A DNA stretch of 64,000 bases, taken from the NCBI RefSeq assembly GCF_035046485.1, contig NC_085137.1, positions 251,866,733 through 251,930,732 of the forward strand, read 5' to 3'. Source of the stretch: Aedes albopictus. Lineage: Eukaryota; Arthropoda; Insecta; Diptera; Culicidae. Positions 43,433 through 53,500 of the stretch are shown here, in pieces (position 1 is the first letter of the stretch; each line of letters starts with the position of its first letter). The translations under genes and the position numbers were made by a program. The notes under the pieces are model-generated. The model saw only the letters and a program-made list of their open reading frames with translations, searched no databases and had not been told where the DNA came from.

Positions 43433-43537
43433 CGTTCAGGCTCAAACTGTCGTACTGCTCGGTCTGCAGTGGTTCCCGGTAGATAATTGGGTCAAGACCG
43501 CTGAAGTCAGCCACCGTGCCGGAATAGAGTTCGTTAT
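43433..43537 (-). CDS. Sema1a: Semaphorin-1a-like gene, internal exon a (most 5' exon in window)
   Basis: This 105 bp minus-strand exon encodes NELYSGTVADFSGLDPIIYR followed by EPLQTEQYDSLSLN, the Sema segment that precedes the APNFV motif. The acceptor is a strong CTTTTCTTTCCAG (ending 43538) and the donor is AACG|GTAATA at 43432-43431. The start and end phases both equal 1 and fit the next exon 18.5 kb away. Earlier exons (N-terminal Sema region, signal peptide) were looked for on the minus strand up to 64000 and not found, so they lie outside the window. Confidence 0.86.
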
Positions 43538-44139
43538 CTGGAAAGAAAAGGAAAGAAAGTAGACAATAATGAGAACGACGAACGCAAGGATGGTGGGTGG
43601 TAAGGCTGACGGAAAGAAAATGATTTCTTCCCGACTCAAGAGTGGTTGGTTGGGGACCTCGGAAATATACGTGCGCGGTATTTTGTTATTTGACCATCCT
43701 TGGGGAGATTTGCCGCTCCTTTGGGACAACGTGCGCACTGGCCGTAGCCAATTTACCCCAAAATCGATATTATACGTGATTTCATGTCCTTCTAGGAGGC
43801 TTTTTTTTAATCAAAAGAAAGATATCGTAGGAATGAGCTGTACAAAACGTAGGAAAAAAATTAGAAAATCATTTGCATGCTAAACGGCTGGTCGTCAAAA
43901 ATCAATAACAACACACTTTTTGTCATACAAATTGAGCTTGTATTTCACAAAATTATGACGTACTTGAGCACAGGTTAGCGGTTTTATTACCATACAAAAA
44001 AGCCATCTGTTGTATTTTTTAGTTTGGAATGTTGATCTCTTGTAGAAAAAATGGAACATTTAATCACAAGCGCGTTACTCATTCATTTATTTAGTTCAAC
44101 AATGCGTTGATTATACTGAATCAACAATGTGGCGTTGTT

Positions 44140-45330
44140 GCAACATGCCCTGCTCACCATATCCGTCCAGCTTCAGCCATTTTCAGGATGTTGGTTTCAC
44201 CGTAGAGTGGTGCAGCGAGCTCGTGGTTCATCCTTCTCCGCCGCACGCCGCCGAAGATCGTCCTTAGCACGCGTCGCTCGAAAACTCCGAGTGCTTGGTG
44301 GTCCTTCTCGAGCATCGTCCATGTCTCGTGTCCGTAGAGGACCACCGTCTTGTACATGATACATTCGGAGTGGGGCGAATTCTTTTTGACCGCAGTTTCT
44401 CCTGGAGCCCGTAGCAGGCACGACTTCCACTGATGAAGCGCTTTCGTATTTCATGGCTCACGTTATTGTCAGCCGTTAGCAAGGAACCGAGGTAGACGAA
44501 TTCTTCTACCACCTCGAAAGTATCCCCGTCTATCGTAACATTGCTTCCAAGGCTTGCCCTGTCTCGCTCAGTCCCACCTACCACAATGAACTTTATCTTA
44601 GCCGCATTCACCACCAGTCCGTACTTTGTTGCTTCACGTTTCAGGCGGGTGTACAGTTCTGCCACCGTTCCAAATGTTCTAGCAATAATATCCATGTCAT
44701 CCGCAAAACAGACAAATTGACCGGTTTTCGTGAAGATCGTACCCCGGCTGTTGAGCCCGGCATGTCGCATAACACCTTCCAGGGCGATGTTGAATAGTAG
44801 GCAGTAAAGTCCAGCACCTTGTCAGTGACCTTGTCGTAGTCCCCGTCGAGATTCGAATGAATTGGATAGCTCACCCGACATCCTTACGCTGTTCTGCACA
44901 CCGTCCATCGTTACTCTAAATCAGTCTGGTAGTCTTCCCGCGAAAGCTGTTCTCGTCCATGTTTTTCCATAGCTCTGTGCGGTCGATACTGTCGTATGCC
45001 GCCTTGAAGTCGATGAACAGGTGGTGCGTTGGGACCTGGTATTCACGGCATTTCTGGAGGAGTTGCCGTACGATGAAGATCTGGTCCGTTGTCGACCGGC
45101 CGTCGATGAAACCGGCTTGGTAACTTCCCACGAACTCATTTGTTTTAGGTGAAAGACGATGGAAGTTGATCTGGGATAGCACTTTGAAGGCGGCATTCAA
45201 AATGGTGATCGCTTGAAGTTCTCACATTCCAAATGGTCGCCTTTCTTGTAAATGGGGCAGATTACCCCTTCTTTCCACTCCTCCGGTAGCTGTTTGGTTT
45301 CCCAGATCCTGACTTTAAACGATGCAGACA
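44140..45330 (-). pseudogene. RTE-like LINE reverse transcriptase, decayed copy
   Basis: Minus-strand pieces in different frames give SQINFHRLSPKTNEFVGSYQ, FIDFKAAYDSIDRTELWKNM, FADDMDIIARTFGTVAELYT and GRIWWAGH. These are the same protein as at 10299-11606. It is broken by several frameshifts and truncated in the C-terminal region at about 44140. Near 45250 it retains the stretch (WKEGVICPIYKKGDH region) that is deleted in the 10.2 kb copy. A dead element in the sense direction of the host gene. Confidence 0.82.
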
Positions 45331-45424
45331 GGTGGTCAACTTTTCTGGGCCCATCTTGATGAGTTCAGCTGCGATACCATCCTTACCAGCTGCTTAGTTG
45401 GTTTTGAGCTGGGGAATGGCATCC

Positions 45425-46180
45425 TTAACGACGACGCCAGTGCAGCGGAGGACGGAAATAAACCAACTCCCACGCTGGTTCATTTCCGTCCTCCGCTACA
45501 CTGGCGTCGTCGTTTCCTCCGTTGCCGTGTTCTCTCGTGCCTACGTTCTCCACGCCGTTCAGGGGCTGATCGAAGTACTGCTTCCACCTTTCGATCACCT
45601 CACGTCCGTCCGTCAAGAGGCCTCCGTCTTTAGCCCTGCATATTTCGGCTCGCTGCACGAAGCCGTTGCGGGATGCGTTGAGCTTCTGATCGAACTTCCG
45701 TGTTTCTTGGGAACGGCACAGCAGTTCCATTTCTTCGCACTCCACTTCTTCAATGCGGCGCTTTGTCTCCCGAAAGAGGCGGGTCTGTTGTTTCCGCTTC
45801 TGTTTGTAACGTTCCACGTTCTGTGGAGTCCCTTGCTGCAGCATTACCGCCCTCGTTGCGTTCTTCTCCTCCAAAACCGTTCTGCACTCTTCGTCGAACC
45901 ATTCGTTCCGTCGATTCCGTTCCAGGTACCCAATGGTGCTCTCGGCTGCGTCGTTGATGGCTGCTTTCACTGTACTCCAGCAGTCCTCTAGAGGGGCCTC
46001 GTCGAGCTCGCCCTCGTCTGGCATCGCGGCCTCGAGATTTTGCGCATATGCTGAGGCGATATCGTCCTTACCAGCCGCTTTGTTGTATTTAAGTTGGTGG
46101 ATTGCATCCTTAACTTCCCTCAGCGTGGGAGTTGGTTCGTTCCCGTCCTCTGCTGCACCAACATAGTCAATGACTATTAG
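45425..46180 (-). pseudogene. RTE-like LINE, endonuclease-RT linker region, rearranged
   Basis: A 199-codon frame includes NRRNEWFDEECRTVLEEKNA and EVIERWKQYFDQPLNGVENV, the region preceding RT. Upstream of it (46025-46165) another copy of a downstream segment (EDGNEPTPTLREVKDAIHQL) appears, so the order is rearranged or two fragments were joined. A hairpin at 45427-45514 marks the 3' junction. Confidence 0.75.
45427..45514. repeat. 33 bp-arm hairpin at a LINE rearrangement
   Basis: Arms 45427-45459 and 45482-45514 (AACGACGACGCCAGTGCAGC...) are complementary with one mismatch around a 22 nt loop. The second arm is the normal LINE sequence; the first is an inverted copy replacing the expected continuation. 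Confidence 0.7.
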
Positions 46181-46189
46181 TCATTTATA

Positions 46190-47460
46190 GAGGGAATTAC
46201 CCATGCAGTTATAGCTGAGATTCCTACAAAAAATTCTGCTATGAATTCTTCAGATATTTCCTCGAAGTTTTCCGCTGTGGATTTCTACAAGGATTCCTCC
46301 AGATATTTTTTTCTGAATTATTGAGTGAATTCTGGAAATCCACTTGACAAATGGTTCCGGAATGCTGCTGGTCATTCAGACATTTCTGGTTGAATGCACC
46401 AGGAATCCTTGCTGGAGTTCCTGATGTTTTTTTTGGGAATCCTCCAGGAATACTTGGAGGACTTTAAAGAGCAATCACACTAGTTTACAGCATTTTTGAA
46501 CTCGGTAAGCTGGTGATCATTTATATGTAGAATCTTGCCCTGAGTTCAAAAACGCGAATGAAAAACATTACAGTAGAGCAGATTTTTCGACTTTCCATAC
46601 AAGGCTGACGATTTGAAATCGATGTTTGTTCTATTTTCAAGCAAAGTTGCTCCCTTCTAACATTTCATTCTCCGTAACAAATGCTCCGATTGAGCTGAAA
46701 ATTTTCTGTAACAAAAGCAAATGCAAATTGTAACAAGGACAAGGACGATAGACAATTTTAACCTTAAAAAAAGCCAAAACCCATGGCCGAAACGTCGGGT
46801 AGAATAAAATAAATCGTCATAAATTAAGACTGAGATAGCCGTTTCTACGCGGTAACATCTTATATTTCATATGCACGTTGAGAAAGAATTTTAAATTGAC
46901 TTTTTCTTATTGAAAACAAAACCAGCGCATCTGACCTTCATATTTTAAGCATATTACAAGTGAGCAAGAACAAAGTAATAAAATGCACTGTTGTTTGAAA
47001 CTTGCTTCTTGAGATTTCTGCGTTTGAAGTTCTGATGCACTGTTGAAGCGGGATTTCAAGACGTTTGTCCTGAAATTGAAATCGTCCAATCTGACGGAAA
47101 AAGGGTGTTCAGATAATCGAAACATACTATAGTCAGCTTTCAATTCATGCAAAAAGATTTAAAATTGGTTGATTGTTACGCAAGATATTTTAGTTTTAAT
47201 ATATTCCATATTTTTATATAACTGTTCTTCTCCAATTTTTTTGAAGCACGGTCTTGAAATCAGCACGTAATTGTGCATCAGAAATTTCGGTCGTTGATAG
47301 AAGTTCACGACTTTCGTTTTATTTTGTAAACTTAAGTGTTACTGAAGAAACCCCAGCTGAAACTGTTTAAAAAAAAACAGCAAGTATTCATTAAAAAATC
47401 ATAGTAGTAAATTCTTCTGGTATTCCAAGAGAAATTCCTGAAAAGAGAAATCTGGAAGAT
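46190..47460. other. Intergenic/intronic sequence; degenerate GAATTCC words at the start
   Basis: 46190-46460 shows decayed GGATTCCTCCAG-type units. The rest has no supported feature. Confidence 0.4.
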
Positions 47461-47601
47461 CACGGTCTGTCGAGCTCCATGCTGCAGCATTACCGCCCGT
47501 GCTGTGCTCCTCTCCTCCAAAATCACTGTGCACTTCTCGTCATAGCATTCGTTCCTTCGACGTTTAGCTACGGGTTTCATTGAAATAAATTTGGCTATCA
47601 T
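47461..47601 (-). pseudogene. RTE-like LINE linker fragment
   Basis: The translation KRRRNECYDEKCTVILEERS, TARAVMLQHG matches the linker segment at 45.9 kb (NEWFDEECRTVLEEKNATRAVMLQQG). A short isolated fragment. The SINE target lies right after it. Confidence 0.72.
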
Positions 47602-47610
47602 AGGTGCTCT

Positions 47611-48008
47611 TCCTCCAGTTAGCCTTGTGGTTCAGGCTATGGATCGCCAATCTGGAGACGGCGGATTCGATTCCCTTTCCAGTCGGAAAAAAATTCTCGA
47701 CGTCCGGGGCATAGTGTATCATTGTACTTGCCTCACAATAAACAAATTCATGCAATGACGGGCAAAGAAAGACCTTCAATTAATAACTGTGGAAGAGCTC
47801 AAAGAACACTAAGTTAAACAGAGAGGCAGGAAAAGTGCCATAGAGAACGTCGAGCCATAAAGAAGAAGAAAAAAAGAATAAGAAGAAGAAGAAGAAGAAA
47901 AAGAAGAAGAAGAAGAAGCAGAAGTAGTAGAAGAAGAAGAAGAAGAAGAAGAAGAAGAAGAAGAAGAAGAAGAAGAAGAAGAAGAAGAAGAAGAAGAAGA
48001 AGAAGAGA
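47611..48008 (+). mobile_element. tRNA-derived SINE, copy 2, with expanded GAA tail
   Basis: Related to copy 1 over ~250 bp (box B GGATTCGATTCCC; ATTCATGCAATGACGGGCAA). The direct repeat AGGTGCTCT at 47602-47610 and 48009-48017 flanks it. Its tail has expanded into an AAGAAG tract from about 47863 to 48008, making it much longer than in copy 1. Confidence 0.83.
47863..48008. repeat. (GAA)n microsatellite
   Basis: About 145 bp of GAA with few interruptions, the tail of the SINE. The antisense poly-Leu open frame is an artefact of this tract. Confidence 0.95.
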
Positions 48009-48081
48009 AGGTGCTCTGTCTTTATAAAAGAAACAAATATGAAACTTAAACAACAGTGGGATTAAAATGGGAGTACATTGC

Positions 48082-48205
48082 TTAACCCTAAAAGGGATAC
48101 CTGGGGTCCATTGGACCCCAAGCGCCTTTCAGAGCTCGTCTTTGATGGAACACACTCAGCGAGATGACGAAACTGAGGCCATGAAGGTATCCCTTTTAGG
48201 ATTAA
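48082..48205. mobile_element. piggyBac-like TTAA MITE (124 bp)
   Basis: TTAACCCTAAAAGGGATACC and the reverse complement of the right end (TTAATCCTAAAAGGGATACC) form a 21 bp TIR with one mismatch and TTAA at both ends. The hairpin TGGGGTCCA-T-TGGACCCCA is at 48102-48120, next to the left end only. Confidence 0.82.
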
Positions 48206-49880
48206 AATGGTAATGGTAACCCTATTCCACATTTCAATACTTGATCAATACATGGGTTAATGGATTTCAAGATAATCTTCCATTTTCGAATCAATGTTGG
48301 TCGCGACGTGTGTCATATTCTGAAATACTCTTGAAGTGAATCTGATTTTCTTACAAATTTCCATCCTCTTAGTCGTTCAATACCTCCCGTCCAGTAGTAT
48401 GCTCGAAATGCTTGATATGTTTACCGACTTAAATGGTGGTGGTGATGGGAAGGGAGAAAATATTTCAGACGACAGGTTAAAACCGAGACATCAGTAAAGA
48501 AATGCAAACTTAGTAAAGCGAACGTCGTTTGTACCATGAATGCAAATACCCCTTCCCCTTCCTTCAACAAATATCGAAAGCATGTTAGAAAAGATGCCCT
48601 CCTCAAACGATGACGGTGGCGGTGGCCAGTAGCGACGACGACGACGACGACAGTTGCAGGGTGGAAAATTGCCAAAGAAAATTGAACAAGGAAATAGTTT
48701 CGGAATTGTATTCTGCGGAATAATAACAGAATGCCATCGGGCAAAGTCGACAGCGAGTTCCGAATTCCATCGGGGGGTTATTCCTTCGCCCCGCACAATT
48801 TCGCCTCTCCCGGTGTTTGCTGGTTGCATGATGAAGGGGGAAAAGTCATCATTTTCCGAGGAAATTATATTAGTTTTTACCTCGGTTTCGTCGCATGCTG
48901 TGTGTTCTTGCATGGTTTGTTGAATTTAACTTCGCTGACTGGGGCGTAATGGGCTCTTTGTTTAAGGATGGTTTGGCACATGTATTTAGGATCTTCTTTG
49001 GCTGACATGATAAACCCGTAGACAAGACATTGGGGAAGCGTTTGAACATGATTTTCAGTAAAGTCCTTTCCATAATATAGCTTTAATACATTTCTCCGAT
49101 TTGAAAATATTCATTCGTGATTTGCGACAATCGAATAGAAACATCGGAAAAAGTATATCAAAACTTATTTACCAAACCAGTACCATCTGCAAAACATATT
49201 GCAAGTTCTGCCCCTAACTCGTTAATGCCAGGGTACACATTCAGGAATCCAACAACTGACGGCGGTCATCATCACGGTATCATTGTAATACCTAGTTGGG
49301 AGGCTGTTACGTTAAACCTCTTTAGGCGCAGATAAATGAATGTTGTGTCCTGCCTCTACGGACAGAATGGAAGCCTTTAGATAGAAAAAAAAATGATGCC
49401 ATGATCCACTTTCGCTTGACGAGATGCCATTGTTCAGCACTTGGTCCTTCCAGCCGAGCCGGCCAACATTCTATCAGTCATTTACCTGTTCCGTCGTTGG
49501 CTTGGATGCTGGTGCTGCTGCTGCCTCTGCCGCTGACTGGTTTCATTTCAAGCGAGCTTTACACACCACGCCCCACCTCTTTGGGGGGCGGGCGGTGGAA
49601 ATCAGTGCGCCAAGGATTTGCGATGAAATGGATATCCTATCTGTCTCTTTGAGCCTTGTTCGTCAGTGCGCTTTCGCGTAGCCTCTGCCATCCTATTGAT
49701 GCTCGCTCTGGCCTCCAATGTTCATTAGAGTGCAAGCGACGGGCGGATAAACATGGTGGGAAAAAATGAACAAAGCTCCTTGTCCCATACCCGGCTGTGT
49801 CGGCCACCCTCCTAAGCACGCTAAGATCTATTCACAGTATGTTTCATTCGTTGTAGCTTTTGAATTATGGCATAAGGTGC
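48206..49880. other. Sequence without recognised gene
   Basis: Contains a short GAC microsatellite (48636-48653). Open frames up to 140 codons on the minus strand have no recognisable similarity, splice framing or family features. Confidence 0.4.
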
Positions 49881-49917
49881 AGGAGAATGATCAATTGCGG
49901 CGCAGAATTAGGCACGA

Positions 49918-50032
49918 GCACGAAGGTTGCTAAAGCCGGAAGGATACGGTGGGCAGGGCATGTTGCAAGAATGCCGAACTCTGCAAAAAATGTGTTCCAA
50001 AGAAATCTAGATGATACAAGACGAAGGGGAGC
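49918..50032 (+). pseudogene. RTE-like LINE 3' fragment, left part
   Basis: KVAKAGRIRWAGHVARMPN then KNVFQRNLDDTRRRGA match the end of the RT at 11355-11490. Interrupted at GGAGC by the BEL/Pao element; it resumes at 57680. Confidence 0.82.
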
Positions 50033-50527
50033 TGTGCGCGAGTAAGCCCACCGTGCACACTACAACTACTCCGATCAATCAAGTGGATTACCTTCCATAT
50101 TCGCTACGGCCTATGTAGCTGACAACGGTAGGTGATCAAAACAAAACGACGATCAGAAACGAATTGAATTGCACCGTGATTTGGCAGAAATTATCTTTAT
50201 TGTAAAATACGTTTTTTCTCGCATTTATTGAATTCGATTCAGAGTAAGTACTTAAGAACTACACCTAGTTTATAATTGTAATAAAAATAACTTAAACTAC
50301 TTATTACCTTAACAGCTTAAACCTATATCTAAAAAACTATTGCGGACAGACAGACAGTTAGGGAAACAGATTAAAAGGAACTATAAACGTAAGTAATTAT
50401 TGAAATAATGCGTAAAATATGTTCAAAGCTTATTGAAATACACTTCCGCAGCTTAAAGCATTATCCCAGAAATACCGGGTGTGCTAAAAGGCGTCCGAAA
50501 ATCCTTTCTGTCCCGTCCACCGCAACA
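50033..50527 (+). repeat. 5' LTR of BEL/Pao element
   Basis: Begins TGTGCGCGAGTAAGCCCACC and ends GTCCACCGCAACA. Confidence 0.95.
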
Positions 50528-50567
50528 ATCTTTAAGGTTTATAACCTCAAACCTACCGATCTCTGAG

Positions 50568-53500
50568 ATGTCGGGTTCGAACAGGACGACAAGCAAACGT
50601 CGCGGTGTGGTCCGGCAGCTTACGGACGAAGAATGTTCAGTAGCCGCCCGTTGTCCCTCCTGTGACCGCCCCGATGTGGCAGATAAGTGGATGGTCCAAT
50701 GCGACCTGTGTGAGAGGTGGTTCCACTTCTCATGTGCCAGGGTTGACGAGAGTGTCAGGGATCGCAGTTTTGCCTGTGTCACTTGCGCGCTAAGACATGG
50801 ACTGGAATCCACAAGGTCAACCGCGTCCAGTACCAATTCGGCTAGACGACGTCTGGAACTTCTTCGGTTAGAGGAAGAGAAGGAACTCCAGGAGAAGCTA
50901 TTGGCGGAACAAGTGGAAGAGGAAGCTGCTCTACAGAAGAAGATGATAGAAGAGGAACGGGAGCGAAGACAACGAATCATGCAGGGAAGGCTGGAGATTG
51001 CAAAGCGATACTTAAGCAAAAAATACGAAGTATTGCAGGAAGAGGAGAGATCCCAAGATGGTGGGAGTCGGAAAAGCCGTTCCAGTACTCGGAGTGTGCT
51101 CGCTGATGTCGAGAAGTGGGTGAACAATCAAGATTTGGCCATGGCGGCCGGACCCGGGACAAGTCATATCCCCGTCAGCGCCACGCTAATTCCCGAAGTT
51201 GACCCCAGAACAACCGCAGCAAGCTCAACTGGCGGTGCGTTGCCGAAAGTTTCTGCCCAGGTTGGCATTCCCAGCCAATCCGGATTGGCGAGTAGAGCAT
51301 TCGATCGTAACGAAATCTCTTCGTGGGGCGTACTGGTTCCTCGATCCGGCCAACATCCAGCGAATTCTGTTCAGAATCTCCCTTCGTCGCAACCAACAAC
51401 ATCCAGTACTCCGCAGCAAGTGAGACAAATTCCTCATACAACGAATCACTCAGCAGTTATCTCTCCCCCCACGACGACACAGCATGATGGGCCGATGGTG
51501 TTCGATATGGACATATCTCCATCTCACTCCGGCGACAAGTCTAGGGCGGACTTAGAGCAAGAGATTCGAGATTTGAAGCAGCAGTTGGCCAGCATTCATC
51601 AAACATCTAGTCAGCGCCATTCGTTTCCCACAGCGATCAGCAGTAGCGAGTTGGATGCAGTGACTAGTAGCATAAGTATTACGACAAGTGCAGATATGTC
51701 AAACGTGCAAGCTCTATTACGAACGGACCGAGAACTAGGTAGACAGGCAGACTATCCCTTTAGTTACCCAGTTAGGACTCAGGCTCCAAATGTTAGTATT
51801 CCTCAGGGGTTTGTAGCACAGGGAAACATACTGAACACTGTAGTGAACTCAAATTCGTTGCCTCATCGAGGCTCGATGGTTTCGTCAAACGCCGTAGAGC
51901 TAGGGATTCCAAACTATGCCGGTGGCTGTTTCTATCCGGTAGTTTCCGCCAGTCAATCATCGCGGCAGCACGAACCAAGTTCAGTGCCTCCTATTCGGCA
52001 TTCGGCTTTTCCGTCTGGTGCTCCCACCGGACATTCGTTGGGGCAATACGCACCAAACCAACCGAATCTTCTCAATCAGTATCCGACATTTTCGGTTAGT
52101 GCTCCTTCCTTCCCGTTCGTCGCGAGTGTATCGAGTGTTCCAAATCCGATCGTCACACCACTACCGTCAAGCAGAACCGCTCGTGATCTTCCAGTCCCAG
52201 CGTATGGACCGAGTTCACAGCAAATCGCCGCAAGACACGTGGTGCCCAAGGAGCTACCGGAGTTCACCGGCGATCCCATAGACTGGCCGCTATTCGTGAG
52301 TAGTTACAACAACTCAACGCGTATGTGTGGATATAGCGATGACGAGAACCTCATGCGTCTTCAACGGTGTCTCAAAGGGAATGCGAAGGAGGCAGTTCGG
52401 GGACATCTCTACCATCCGTCATCAGTGCCACAAGTCATGTCAACCTTGGAAACACTCTACGGTCGCCCGGAATTGATTGTGAAGTGCCTGATGAACAAAG
52501 TGTATTCAACGCCGGCGCCGAAAGCGGACAAGTTGGAGAGCCTCATCAGCTTCGGACTAGTCGTTCAGAACCTGTGTAGTCAGCTACAGTCCATGGGCAT
52601 GGATGCCCATCTTTCAAACCCTTCGCTTCTCCAGGAATTGGTGGACAAGTTGCCGGCCAATATCAAGCTGGACTGGGCCTTGTACCAACGACAGATTCCG
52701 GTAGCAGATTTGCGGACGTTTAGCGCGTACATGACAACAATTCTATCTGCTGCCAGCAACGTCACACTCTACGCAGAGCCGGTGCGAAAGCAGGAGAAAC
52801 TCAAGGGTAAAGAGAAGGGTTTTGTGAACGCGCATACGTCGGAGCCGGAACGGAAAGTCCAGCGGGACGTCAAGACGGAAGATGCTGGTGCTAGTGAAGT
52901 GCGCCAACCGAAGCCGTGTCTACTGTGCAAGAAGGACGGACACAAAGTGCGCGAGTGCAATAGTTTCAAGAGCTTGTCCCTGGAGAATCGTTGGAAGACG
53001 GCCCAGCAGCTAAGCCTCTGCCGCCGCTGCCTGATTCCTCACGGCAAGTGGCCGTGCAAGGCTACGGTGTGTGGTGTAAGCAACTGTGAAGCACGCCATC
53101 ACAAGCTACTGCACCCGGGAAACCCTCAGGCGCCGACTATCGAAGCAGTGTCGTCAGCGAGAAGCCAGGTCACACCCACAACATCAGCAACAGTGAACGT
53201 TCATCGTCAACTTCCGTGTCCGGTACTGTTCCGGATTCTTCCCGTTACCCTTTACGGGAAAAAGAAGTCAGTCACCACGCTGGCATTCCTCGACGATGGA
53301 TCTTCCTACACACTAATGGAAAAGGAGTTGGCTGATGAACTTGGCGTTGAAGGTGAGGCCGAACCCCTGTGTTTGCAGTGGACCGGCAGTATCAAACGAA
53401 TCGAAAAGGATTCGCAGAACGTACAGTTGGGAATCTCGGCGGCCGGGAACAGTCAACAGCACACACTGGAATACGTGCGGACAGTTGAAAGTTTGGATCT

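Noticed and set aside
47814..48053. Poly-leucine frame on the minus strand
   Set aside because: Artefact of the GAA microsatellite.
48491..48913. 140-codon minus-strand frame
   Set aside because: No similarity, includes the GAC microsatellite, and has no splice or start context.
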